Positions 1 through 10,030 of a stretch of DNA of 64,000 nt are shown one piece after another. The notes beneath the pieces are model-generated. The model searched no databases, was not told where the DNA came from, and saw only the letters and a list, made by a program, of their open reading frames with translations. Every line of letters starts with the position of its first letter. Within the stretch, counting starts at the first letter, position 1. The translations under genes and the position numbers were made by a program. Origin of the DNA: Anaspis maculata (Eukaryota > Arthropoda > Insecta > Coleoptera > Scraptiidae); the NCBI GenBank assembly GCA_949128115.1, contig OX421963.1, forward strand, positions 55,671,306 through 55,735,305, read 5' to 3'.

Positions 1-313
1 ACCAATCGGAAGAGCTACAAAGGCTCCCTCACACACTTAAGCACTAACAACAAATCTCTTTTGTTCATTTGAAACATATCTTATATCGATCGGATACTCC
101 GTTCACTTGCAGGAACAGCTTGGAGATAGGTATCTCTCTAATTCTTAGAACTTGACCTTTGAGGATGAAAATCAAAGGACGCACAAGGGTGTGAGTCCGA
201 GTATTTTGATATGTTGTTCCGTAGGTCCAATAGAACATATATACCAAAATTCAGCTTTGAGGGAATTTGTTACGGGTTACCACAATTTTTCGACTAAAAT
301 GCTTGGGCTAATA
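1..313. other. Unannotated left edge
   Basis: No gene is recognisable here. The last part (about 290-310) reads like the right end of the foldback family that begins at 314 (AAAATGCTTGGGCTA, compared with AAAATGCCTGGGCTA at 2369-2383). A remnant of another copy therefore seems to abut the element tail-to-head. The rest is AT-rich and without clear structure. Confidence 0.4.
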
Positions 314-2381
314 GCCCAGGCATTTTGGGTTTTGACCTGGAAAAAAATAACGTAAGTCTGAAAATTGGTGGAACGCTTCCACTTTAACCCCTTAACCACA
401 TACTGAAAGTCCTAAAAAATCCTATGTCCGCTTCATCGGTTTTTGGCGGCAAAAAGGTGTAAGTGACATCATTTTAGAAACTATTAATTAAAATACGTGT
501 TGAAGTTTCAATACAGCTGAAAACTCCCGAAAATGATCTTCTCGGTCAGTTGAACAGCATATTGAAAGTCCTAAAAAATCCTCTCTCCGCTTCATTGGTT
601 TTTGGCGGCAAAAAAGTTCAAATGACATTATTTTGGAAACTATTTAGTTATTACAATACGAGTTGAAGTTTCAGTACAGCTGAAAGTTGCTAAAACTGGT
701 CTGCTTTGTCAGTTGAACAACATACGAAAAGTCCTTAAAAATCCTATGTCCGTTTCATTGTTTTTTGGCGGCAGAAAGGTATAAGTGACATTTTTTTTGT
801 TACTATTGATTTAAATACGGGTTGAAATTTTGATACAGGTGAAAGTATCAAGTCTCTTCGGTCAGTTGAGAAGCATATTGAAAGTCCTGAGAAATCCTAT
901 GTCCGCTTCATTGTTTCTTGGCGGCAAAAAGGTGTAAGTGACATTGTTTTGGGAACTGTTCAATCAAACAGGCGGTCAAGTTTCGATACAGCTGAAAATG
1001 GCTAAAAATGGTCTTCTTGATTAGTTGAGCAACATATTGAGAGTTCTAAAAAATCTTCTCTCCGTTTTATCAGTTTCTAGCGGCAGAAAGGTATAAGTGA
1101 AATTTTCTTTTGTTACTATTTATTAAAATACTGGTTGAAATTTCGATGAGTACAGCTGAAAATTGCTGAAAATGGTCTCTTTGGTCAGCTAAACAAAACA
1201 CTAAAAATAGAAGAATCCCTGTTCGTTTCATTGTTTTTTTTTTGTCGGAAAAAAGGTACAAGTGACATTGTTTTGGAAACTTCCAATTCATATAGAAATA
1301 GCTGAAACTGGTTTCCTTGATCATGTGAACAACATACTGAAAGTCCCAAGAAATGTTATGTCCGCTTCATTGTCTTTTGGCGGCAAAAATGTATAACATC
1401 ATTTCTTGAAACTATTGTTCAAAATATGTGTTGAAGCTGCAATACAGTTGAAAATTGCTGAAAATAGTATACTCGGACTAGTACAGTCAACTAACAAAGG
1501 GGACCATTTTTAGCAATTTTCAGCTGTACCTACTGAAACTTTAACCCGTATTTCAAAAAAATAGTTTACAATATAATATCACTTATACATTTTTGCCGCC
1601 AAAAAACATGAAGCGGGCATGGGATTTCTCAGGACTTTTTGTATGTTATTCAACTAACAAAGGATACTATTTTTCAGCAAATTTCAGCTGTGCTGGAACT
1701 TCAACTCATGTTTTATTAAATAGTTTCCAAAATAATGCCACTTGAACCTTTTTGCTGCCAAAAACCGATGAAGTGGACATAGTATTTTTTAGGACTTTCA
1801 ATATACTGTTAAGCTGAGGAGGAAGACCATTTTCGGCAATTTTCAGCTGTATGAAAACTTGACCGCGTGTTTATTTGAATAGATTTTGAAACAATGTCAC
1901 TTATATCTTTTTGTCGCTGAAAAAAAAAGTATAAAGCGGACATAGGATTTCTTAGGACTTTCAACATGTTGTTCAACTGGCCGAGGAGACCATTTTCAGC
2001 AATTGTCAGCTGTATTGAAACTTCAACGCGTGATTTAATTTATAGTTTGCAAAGCAATGTCACTTATACCTTTTTGCCGCTAAAAAACGATGAAACGGAT
2101 ATAGGATTTCTCAGGACTTTCAATATGTTGTTCAACTGGCCGAGGAGACCATTTGCAGCAATTTTCAGATGTATCGAAGCTTTATCGCGTATTCTAATAG
2201 ATAGTTTCTAAATTATTGTCACTTACACCTTTTTGCCACCAAAAACCGATGAAGCGGACATAGGATTTCTTAGGACTTTCAGTATGTGGTTGAGGGGTTA
2301 AAGTGGAAGCGTTCTACCAATTTTCAGACTTACGTTATTTTTTTCCAGGTTTTGGTCAATTTTGATCTAAAATGCCTGGGC
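314..2381. repeat. Foldback element built of tandem ~160-bp units in two opposed blocks
   Basis: The ends are inverted copies (GCCCAGGCATTTT at the left, AAAATGCCTGGGC at the right) flanked by TA on both sides. About 150 bp next to each end are also inverted copies, including the GGAACGCTTCCACTTTAACC and GTAAGTCTGAAAATTGG stretches. Between them lie tandem units of roughly 155-165 bp with the core CCTATGTCCGCTTCAT, then TTTTTGGCGGCAAAAAGGT, then a run near CAGCTGAAA. Seven units read forward (cores near 421, 582, 745, 896, 1056, 1217 and 1355) and five read in reverse (near 1606, 1768, 1932, 2090 and 2250). The polarity switch is at about 1490. No coding capacity is visible; short ORFs inside follow the repeat period. 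The layout resembles Foldback-type elements with repetitive arms. Assignment to a transposase superfamily is an inference from the TA duplication only. Confidence 0.85.
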
Positions 2382-2943
2382 TATATAACCTATCTCCACA
2401 AATTTCCGGAGTCTGAAATGTTCCGAATTCAAGTACCTTGTTCCTAAAAGTACCTACACCTTATAAAAATTATAGGTCAGCCTCAATCGTTTCATTCGTT
2501 TTGATTCAAAGGTCTTCACTTTTATTGTTATTGGTAGATGCCAGTAGGTACGTACCAGATCGATCTCTATCAATTGAAAGAAACACGGCTTTTCATGACA
2601 CAGCTTCCTCCTTGTTAAATACAGCCAAATTTTAAATTTCTCTTCTCATTTTGTATAGCACCCCATGTACAACTTTGTTTGTCCCGTCTGTAAAATTAAC
2701 AAGAACTTTTCCACTGTGCTTGAAGAATGACAAGCGGTTGATAGTCTATGTCATTCGGACATTTAATCAATCAGAAATGAACTTGCAACGCTGTTGTGAA
2801 TTTTGAAGTAAAGCGATAACCCCAGAAAATAATTCATAACCTAAACTGTGGCATTCCACTGACAGCGCTTTTACAGAGTGGATTCTGTCAAACTAGGCTC
2901 GCCTGCTTTATTGCAAATAAAAGCTGAATGCATAATAGGTATA
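2382..2943. other. Intergenic stretch with nothing recognised
   Basis: AT-rich sequence between two inverted-repeat elements. A short open frame (2438-2635) has no recognisable domain and is not called. Confidence 0.3.
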
Positions 2944-3753
2944 GTGGGTTCACTTGTACCGTGATTCTAGTAGGCTGGGCAAATTTCACTGTTTGGCATT
3001 GTAGACTTCACGTCCAACTGCCTAGTGTGCGCCTGAGCGTCTGGCTTCGAAAGATAGGTTATGTTGGTGTGATGGTATGTTGACTGTTGCTGTCAAAAAT
3101 GAAAAATTTACCGAAATCAACTTTGCAAATTGCAAATATGGAGTGGATGTAGTTCACCTTTCACAAGTTCCGCAAATTTCTTGTTCCAGTACGATGTCCT
3201 GAGCAGTGGAATCAAGTATTAACGCCGATGAATCCCATCCCCACAAAAATTAGGAGGGTTCAGCTTCCCATCGTTTCCAGCCTTCCAGAGTGTGGGTACT
3301 TCTTTTAAAAACCAGGAATAGTTCACAATGCTTCCATATTATGTGGTTTTTGAAAATAGATTCACGTCTTCTCCGCAAAGCTGAACGTTATGGGGTACAT
3401 GCCCAGCACCCATTCCGCTCTTTTTTTTTCCCAGAAGCGAGTTCTTGATGGCACTCTCGAGGACTTTTGAAATGGGCACTGGACGTTATTGTTTAAGACA
3501 CAAGCTGAGGCGCAAACACAGTTTTCACAGTAATGGGCATAATTTCACCACAATTTTCGTGAAACTCGTGATTTTCAGTCTATTTGACACTCGATTTGAC
3601 AAACGGTAAAGTTGTTGATCTTGTCGTCAAGCTTAAACGTTCAAAAATTAATGCAACCAACTGCTAAGTTCTAGGGAGTTTTCAAATATCAGATTTGAAA
3701 ACTTAGAAACAAAATCTCACAGCCAACTAGAATCACGGTACAAGTGAACCTAC
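2944..3753. mobile_element. TIR element (MITE-like), TA-flanked
   Basis: Inverted ends of about 35 bp are seen: GTGGGTTCACTTGTACCGTG at the left and its near-perfect complement ending GTGAACCTAC at 3753. Both are flanked by TA (2942-2943 and 3754-3755). The interior (about 740 bp) is not palindromic and has no recognised coding sequence. It is a non-autonomous DNA element of Tc1/mariner-type target choice, inferred from the TA duplication. Confidence 0.75.
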
Positions 3754-4183
3754 TATTCGCCCCGTGCGAAGTACAGAGTGGGGGTAACGAAACCGATCAC
3801 AGCGCTTTATGTGGACAAAAAGAGCAACATTGATGGCTCGGCGCTGCGTGATTGGGCTGTCAATTTTCTGATATTTGATGTCATTTATGTCAATTTGACA
3901 GTGGAAATAATTGAAATAATTGACAACCAACTGTCACAACAGATGCCACGTGGTTGACTGACAGTTTGTCAATGACAAAGTCTATGTTGACAAAGCACTT
4001 AACCACAAAATAATGACAGTTCAGGCCAGCGACTGTCATTTATGACAGTTCAGCCATCTGTAATTTATGAGATGAGTGACGTTTTGCGCCTACAAAGTTG
4101 CGGACGCCAGGTGACGCTGGCGTCGTGCACGGTGCGAATATCTATTTCACACGATCCGATCGGTTTCTATTGTAGCCCAGGTA
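3754..4183. other. Intergenic stretch rich in TGACAGTT-like motifs
   Basis: No gene is recognised. The motif TGACAGTT and its complement recur several times between 3880 and 4060 (for example near 3895, 3930, 4015 and 4043). These are common in insect repeats but do not delimit an element here. Confidence 0.3.
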
Positions 4184-4932
4184 CTATTGTAGACAAAAAA
4201 AGCTGAACGACAGATGAATGACTTTTCTAATTTTTGACCTGTGAATCAGCTTTACTGTCATCAAGAATATGCCACCCATAACCAATAATGCTTTATCATT
4301 TTCTGTGTCAAACGGGACAGAATGTCCAATGAATCTGTTAGGGTGCAAATTATTCCTCTTGTGGAGAGTGGTATCGCGTGGAAGACGGTAGCAGACCTTT
4401 TCAGTAACAGGAAATGGACGGTTTACAACGTTATGTGCAGGTGGCGGAAAAATTCAACGCTGACACGGCAACCAGGTTCTGGCAGACTACCGAAGCCGAA
4501 GATCAAGCATTGATCCAAATGGTCTATGTCCAGATCACGGTATGTCCAGATGCTAGAGGACGATTCGTTCGCCAATGTTCGACATGCTGCGAGCTGCTTA
4601 AATTTTTCTACAAGCAATAGGCAACGGACCGCCATTGCCATGTACTCGTAGCATATTACATGGAATCAACCAGTACGAAGTCACCGTGTTGCGGGCTCGT
4701 GTTGATACAGTGGGTAGAAATCTCAGTGGAAATGATCCATTTTTATCTTCACCTTCTTCTACTCCTGGTTCATAGCTACAAAGAAATCAAAGACACAACT
4801 GACGTTGTCTTGTGACTCAAAAAAATCACTGGCATTTTGTCATGGGCTTGTCAAAAATGATAATCCTAAAGGGCCTTCTACACAATTTGAAAAGTCATTC
4901 ATCTGTCGTTCAGCTTTTTTTGTCTACAATAG
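4184..4932 (+). mobile_element. Internally deleted Tc1-like transposon
   Basis: Perfect inverted ends of about 45 bp (CTATTGTAGACAAAAAAAGC at the left, the complement at 4888-4932) are flanked by TA at 4182-4183 and 4933-4934. The element is 749 bp, about half the length of an autonomous Tc1 element. It keeps only the start of a transposase gene, so the DDE catalytic part is missing. Trans-mobilisation by a full-length relative is possible but inferred. Confidence 0.85.
4322..4513 (+). pseudogene. Tc1-like transposase N-terminal DNA-binding fragment
   Basis: The frame from ATG 4322 encodes about 63 residues with the pattern of the paired-like helix-turn-helix of Tc1 transposases. A first HTH (VRVQIIPLVESGIAWKTVAD) is followed by a second stretch ending in the hallmark linker RQPGSGRLPKP. 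A frame change near 4490 is needed to continue into KTTEAEDQALIQM, the usual sequence after that linker. Downstream there is no recognisable DDE domain before the right end of the element. It sits inside the 4184-4932 inverted repeats in sense orientation. It is a broken remnant, not a functional enzyme. Confidence 0.75.
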
Positions 4933-5128
4933 TACTATCGAGTTTCAGCATGAACTAATTTATGGTCGGCCAAATTTTTCATAAAACGACAATAAAGAGT
5001 GTCTGCTATAACATACCAAAAGTCCCCTAAGATCCCGTGTCGGCGTCCCCCTTTTTGGGGCGTTTTTCTGAAATATGACAGTTACGTTATAAGTATAACA
5101 CACAGATATTGGGACGCACGCCCGTCAC

Positions 5129-5200
5129 CCGGAATAGCTCAGTGGCAAAGGCTTTGACTTCCGATTGATAGATCGCTGGTTTGAATCTCGTTCAAGACAC
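5129..5200 (+). ncRNA. tRNA-like sequence with pol III A and B boxes (left arm)
   Basis: TAGCTCAGTGG (5136-5146) is a perfect A box and GGTTTGAATC (5178-5187) is a one-mismatch B box, at tRNA-like spacing. A run of ten T (5203-5212) follows immediately, the form of a pol III terminator. The T-stem and acceptor halves do not pair well and no CCA is encoded, so this is a tRNA-derived promoter such as a SINE head or tRNA pseudogene rather than a working tRNA. The anticodon-loop region reads CTTCCGA. Transcription would run inward into the foldback. Confidence 0.6.
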
Positions 5201-6376
5201 AATTTTTTTTTTCGTGGGAGTGATTTTTTTCTCCTCCTAAAAATTATCCAAGGGATGAGAGAGCTTATTCTGAAGCATTTTCGACTTTTTTCTCAAGAAA
5301 ATAAATCTACTAATACGAGTTCTGAACACATAATAAACAATAAACTGTGATGCCATCATGGCTTTTTCATCACATTTTTCAACTCATAAAATGTAGTTAC
5401 CTGTCCATTGCGAAATTGTATTCAGGTATTTTCAATAATAATGCTGGACGAGCATTTCCACTTGTCCTCTAGCTTGTTATACTGTCCCATTTCTTTGAAC
5501 CACTTCACACAAGGTGGATTTCCTGGGACATTAAATAGAAGCATGGTCACGCAGAAAAGATCCTCCGAGACCAAACAACCACCTCTAATCTACAATCTAC
5601 AATCTGAACCACTTCCTCTTTTTATATACGGCTCATTCAAAAAAGATGTCCACACCCATTTTTCTCAATATCCGTTAAAGCTAGCGAGTGGCGGTAAAGA
5701 CTGTTGGATTCAGCTGGTTTTTCTGATCAAATTTGATATGTCAACAAAACTACTTCACCAAAACTTTGAGTACGGAGGCACCTCAAAATTTTTGGCGAAC
5801 GAACAAACGAAGACGAGGATAACTTCTTCAATTAGTTCTTGTTATTTACCTATGGACACAAAAATGTTTCTACAAAGTTTATTTTTGGTTCAAAACTGGC
5901 TTTCATTTTTTTAGGCCTTCCTTTCAAAAGGTCTATTTTTGTTACTCTTTTTTAATCATTATTGTACATTTCGGATATCGCGAAAATAGAATATTTTGCA
6001 CATTTGTACTCGAACGGGTGCCCTTTAGCAACACCCTAGCGATAACCCGACAGTTTGGAATCACCTGTATTTTAAATTGATAATGATAATTGATAATTGA
6101 TTGACAAGGAAAAGTGGAAATGCTCGTCCAGCATTATTATTGAAAATACCTAAATACAATTTCGCAATGGACAGGTAACTACATTTTATGAGTTGAAAAA
6201 TGTGACGAAAAAGCCACGATGGCATCACAGTTTATTGTTTATTATGTGTTCAGAACTCGTATTAGTAGATTTATTTTCTCGAGAAAAAAGTCGAAAATGC
6301 TTCAGAATAAGCACTCTCATCTCTTGGATAATATTCAGGAGAAGGAAAAAATCACTTCCACGAGAAAAAAAAATTG

Positions 6377-6449
6377 TGTCTTGAACGAGATTCAAACCAG
6401 CGATCCATCAATCGGAAATCAAAGCCTTTGCCACTGAGCTATTCCGGGT
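6377..6449 (-). ncRNA. tRNA-like sequence with pol III A and B boxes (right arm)
   Basis: Mirror copy of the left-arm unit. On the minus strand the A box TAGCTCAGTGG lies at 6441-6431 and the B box GGTTTGAATC at 6398-6389, followed by a T run at about 6374-6366. It differs from the left copy at a few bases, for instance GATTTCCGAT instead of GACTTCCGAT in the anticodon region. It also points inward, so the two potential transcripts converge. Confidence 0.58.
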
Positions 6450-6626
6450 GACAGGCGCGCGTCCCAATATCTGTGTGTTATACTTATAACGTAACTGTCA
6501 TATTTCAGAAAAAACGCCCCAAAAAGGGGGACGCCGACACGGGATCTTAGGGGACTTTTGGTATGTTATAGCAGACACTCTTTACTGTCGTTTTATGAAA
6601 AATTTGGCCGACCATAAATCAGTTCA

Positions 6627-7212
6627 CGACGCTTTGACTTGAATAGCACCTAAAATACCTGGGCTATTGACTTTTCCATATAAACAGGTCAGCAATTGAA
6701 GTGGGCCACCCAAAAATTTTGTTCTTTTTCAACTATAAATATCAGCGGAAAGAAGCAACCGATTTCAAGACGGTTTACGATGTCTGATAGACAGTGGCGT
6801 ACCAACGGGGGGGCGGAAGGGGCGGTCCGCACTGAGTACCAACAGTAAGGGGGTGTGGAATAGCTAATTCGAGATTTTCATGACTGGATTCTGGCCAACT
6901 TACCTATATAAATTTCGGTCAGTGTCGGATTATTCGCGGTGTAAAAGGGGTCTACAAAACTGGGGCGCAAGGCCTTGTAGGGCCAAGTACAAAACAAGCT
7001 GGCGAAGAGCCGTCTTCCGAGAAAAGTTCGTCTGCGAACTCTACGGCGCTTGTTTCTCATATTTTCCGCTTTGTCGAGAAATCGTTCTTCCATGTCCAAA
7101 AATATGTCCATGTCACCGATTGGGCGCGATTTTTCGATCCTAAAAATCTCAGACCGCAAAATTTCCTAATTCGGCACAGGGGATGTGTGTCACTATGCCG
7201 TCTGCACCTTAT
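6627..7212. other. Spacer with short repeat remnants
   Basis: It contains AAAATACCTGGGCTA (about 6652-6666), a stray end of the 314-2381 family, and a G-rich CGTACCAACGGGGGGGCGG-like stretch near 6800-6830. That stretch is reminiscent of a second G-rich site at 24306-24350. Several overlapping open frames at 6878-7159 are not recognised and not called. The last four bases (TTAT, 7209-7212) are the gypsy target duplication. Confidence 0.35.
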
Positions 7213-7641
7213 TGTTACGAGCGGCGATCTTGTACATATAGGTAAACACTCGATGTTTCTCGATCTTTCCACCATTAGATCGCAGTGTAGAAGTCTGGAG
7301 CGATCTCGTGCATTCCAGAGCGTTCTTGTATGTGAACCCAATGGAGACTTGAACGTTCGATCAAGGCACAACAGTCCACTTTGGCGGAGGCGCAGATTCC
7401 AGAACACATGGAAAGCATACGGGTAACGTGTGCGATTATTCGGGAATGATCTAGAAACCGCATATGCCAGACCCTCATGGAATTTGCTGGAAGCAGGCAG
7501 AAACTTCGGGAACATTATTCGGAGGCCTTATATAAGGCGTCAGCCGGGAGCTCGCGGCAGTAATGAATTAGATAGCGAGTGATAACAAGCGAAGTACCTG
7601 CGACATAATTCCAAGCGATAATTGTTGGCATTTATTGTAGT
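7213..7641 (+). repeat. 5' LTR, first part (U3 and most of R)
   Basis: This matches 19720-20148 of the 3' LTR with three transition differences (near 7430, 7497 and 7521). It contains a TATA-type core promoter CCTTATATAAGG at 7526-7537. The LTR is cut at 7641 by the LINE and resumes at 14698; the triplet AGT is present on both sides, consistent with a 3-bp target duplication. Confidence 0.92.
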
Positions 7642-7692
7642 TGGTCCGCAACCTCCGATCAAGTACGCACGCGGTGCCGCTGCTCTCCGAAA

Positions 7693-8328
7693 ATGTCTTC
7701 GAGTAGCTTAAGTGTCACTTTTAAGTGTTGTACGAAAGTGTTTTTAAGCTATGTGTGTGTCCACTGTCATGGAGCGTATCACAGATCCTGCATTCCTAGA
7801 TTCAAGAAGGATATCAGATTCATTGCTGACAACAAAATTATATGCTGCCAGCCGGAGGCCAATGATGTTTCCAGAGATGAAGAAGAATAAGTACTTGAGC
7901 GAACTATTTCCGAGTTAAATGAGGACGCAGAACAGAAAAACAAGTATATCCAAAGGCTGAAGAGTGAAAGTAATTCAATTATGGAGGAAGCTGTAAGAAG
8001 AGAAGAAGAAATGAATGAGTTATTGGTAAAATCCGAAAATACAGTTCGCGAGCTGCAAGAATATATCGATGAGTTGGAACAAAAAACCAGTGATAAGATA
8101 AAAGTAAAAACTTCTGTAGGCGTGCAAACAATAACAAGAGAAGTTAAAAGTATTGCGTTTTCAACTCAAACTGAAACTTGTGAGCACTTCAAGTGTTCCC
8201 GATTCTGCCAGGGAATGCTTATTAATTCGGGCGACGATGACGAGACAATAATGGCCAAGAAGTCCAGCCAGAGGAAGAGTCGGGTGATGTCAAATGTAAA
8301 TGTTCTACATCCGACCCCTCGTCCCTCT
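7693..8328 (+). pseudogene. LINE ORF1, 5' part (PHD-like finger and coiled coil)
   Basis: ATG 7693 lies about 50 bp from the LINE start and opens a frame with a C-x2-C...YHRSC pattern (residues about 12-35) resembling the PHD-like finger found in ORF1 of CR1-group LINEs. An in-frame TAA at 7888-7890 interrupts it. The frame then continues through a charged, heptad-like region (7891-8150) predicted as a coiled coil by eye. The frame is cut at TTAA 8329-8332 by a piggyBac-type insertion and continues in register at 9333. ORF1 proteins of this group bind RNA and assist reverse transcription. Confidence 0.7.
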
Positions 8329-8332
8329 TTAA

Positions 8333-9329
8333 CCCTTGGGCAGGCGCGTCTCTTTTCACGACGTAATAGGTCGCGCGGGGTGTCATCGACACCCCTAAAA
8401 TTGCAGCGTCCTTGAGTGTTACCGACTATTTTTTTGCAAGTTTTTCAAGGTTATCGAGTTAATGTACATTGATGGAATAAATACATGTTTTGTTGGGGTC
8501 AAATTTGGTCAGATAACGACAGAAATCAAGAAAATGTAGAAGGATGAGAATTTCATTGAAATAAACCATTTATCCATGAAAAAATTGATTCTCATCTTCA
8601 CAATGATGAAACACTCCGAAAAATACTCAAAACATAAAAAACAATGTTGACTTCTACAAGTAATAGTTATTTTATAAAAAAATATCACAAGAAAAACAAA
8701 ACTTAGCCTGCTCAAAGTCACTCATTTTCGCTACTGGAATAGTTATCCATAGAATCGAAGCATTCTTCACAAACATTTTTCATGTGCTTCATACACATGT
8801 TTTTAGGACATCGATCACAGCAGCATTTGGTTTTTGATGTCCTTTTTCCTTGGACAAGCCACACACCTGCCCTTACTCACTGGCAACTGAGGTCCTGCAA
8901 GAGCAGAATTCTCAGGAATACCTGATAACTTGGCAATTTTTGGGCGGAGATGTTTTGTCAATTTTTTGTTTGTTACTCTTCTGCAAATGTGTTCGTTTAT
9001 CACTTTCAAGCCAACTTCTCTCAAAAAATACCTTCTTGAAGTTTTTGCATCAGGATTGTGAGCGACAAAGATCTAATTCACAGTGCAAGGTTTGCAAAGA
9101 AATATTACGCGGGAAGGCGCACGGGGTGTCCACAGTACCCCGGACCTGTTTGACACAAAATAACAGCCACCTTTTCAAATCAGTTTCAGAACCGGTAACA
9201 GAATATGACTGACAATACTTTGACAGGAAGGTACTGAACAGGAGCGCCATCTATTCGGCTCGAAGCGGAATTGGTAGCTATATTTATGATGCTGGGGTGT
9301 TTTGTACACCCCGCGCGACTAATTAAGGG
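8333..9329 (-). mobile_element. piggyBac-type remnant inserted in LINE ORF1
   Basis: It is flanked by TTAA (8329-8332 and 9330-9333), and both ends begin CCCTT read inward. Sub-terminal inverted copies of GTCGCGCGGGGTGT lie near 8371 and 9307. The 997-bp body is too short for a transposase (about 600 codons) and retains only its C-terminal end on the minus strand. Removing it with one TTAA restores the LINE ORF1 frame. Confidence 0.85.
8738..9066 (-). pseudogene. piggyBac transposase C-terminal fragment with cysteine-rich domain
   Basis: On the minus strand, from about 9066 down, a frame without its own ATG reads a typical piggyBac tail (RRYFLREVGLKV, then HICRR). A spacer leads into GRCVACPRKK. 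One frame change near 8828 then leads to CDRCPKNMCMKHMKNVCEEC and a stop at about 8738. The RC-x2-C ... C-x2-C ... C-x2-H ... C-x2-C arrangement is the zinc-binding end of piggyBac transposases that recognises the TIR region. The catalytic DDD core is absent, so the fragment cannot act alone. Confidence 0.75.
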
Positions 9330-9332
9330 TTA

Positions 9333-9995
9333 AATCGCAAGCATAAATTACTTTTGCTGATGGATGAGACCGGGAAGAATTTAACTTTTCACTTGCGAAG
9401 TCGAATTAACCTGGCTACACATGAAGTTAGCACCATTAAGAAACCTGGAGCTCTTCTACACCAGGTTATGGAAAGCATACCTGTTTTAACAAGAGACTTC
9501 ACCTCGGAAGATTATGTTGTTATTGTGGCTGGAGAAAATGATATTTTAAGAAAGAAGTAAGCTCCGTCTTTTAGATTAATTTGTGACAATTTGAAAAAAT
9601 GTACAAACACTAATGTCTTATTTACTTCTATTCCAGCAAAAACTGTACTTGCTTCAAAGTATAATTTAAAACTGAATGATTTTTTGAGCAAATTTAGACA
9701 CATAGTCAAAAGTAAAGTTGAGTGTATCAAATTGAATAGCAGTTTCCCTAGACGGAGAATGTCTTTGAGAAACTTATCTTCTCTCATATTTGAAAGAATC
9801 AGTTGTAAAGATGAACCTGTGAAATGTGATTTACTAATCAATGATGTTATTGATAGTGAATTGTCACTAATGCAAGAAATAATTAATGATAAAAACAGTT
9901 GTTTATCTACCGAAGTTTTGGGTGATCCTTTTTTAGACAGACTAAGACAAGAACAAGACGATATCCCAAGGGATTCCGATCAGTTCACACATTAA
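9333..9995 (+). pseudogene. LINE ORF1, 3' part (SGNH-hydrolase-like)
   Basis: This continues the ORF1 frame after the piggyBac remnant. It includes VVIVAGENDI (about 9513-9542), which resembles the GxND block of SGNH/GDSL esterase-like domains found in ORF1 of some CR1-group LINEs. It stops in frame at 9558-9560 and continues in the same frame to a terminal stop at 9993-9995. The esterase-like reading rests on one block plus position within the LINE, so treat it as probable rather than certain. Confidence 0.55.
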
Positions 9996-10030
9996 ATCAT
10001 GCTGACGAGGATATCACTAATCTGGCTCAA

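Larger units (their letters stand above)
4951..6626. repeat. Foldback element with ~520-bp arms, each carrying a tRNA-like pol III unit
   Basis: The left arm (about 4951-5465) and right arm (about 6110-6626) are inverted copies at high identity, separated by a loop of about 650 bp. Shared landmarks are TATGGTCGGCCAAATTTTTC at the outer end, the CCCCCTTTTTGGGGCG hairpin at 5049-5064, the tRNA-like block, and ATGCTGGACGAGCATTTCC at the inner end. The loop contains a segment (about 5560-5620) that recurs inverted near 25572-25625. No transposase is encoded. A 168-codon open frame in the loop (5408-5914) has no recognised domain and begins inside the arm. Confidence 0.85.

Noticed and set aside
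1966..2211. Open frame with an internal peptide repeat
   Set aside because: The peptide repeat is the ~160-bp DNA unit of the foldback, not a protein repeat.
5129..5200. Functional tRNA gene
   Set aside because: The A and B boxes are good but the T-stem and acceptor do not pair; kept only as tRNA-like.
5408..5914. 168-codon open frame
   Set aside because: It starts inside a foldback arm, runs through the loop containing a dispersed repeat, and shows no domain or coding signature.
7057..7515. Minus-strand frame of 152 codons, repeated at 19705-20022
   Set aside because: It lies antisense in the gypsy LTR and is duplicated only because the LTR is; no family is recognised.
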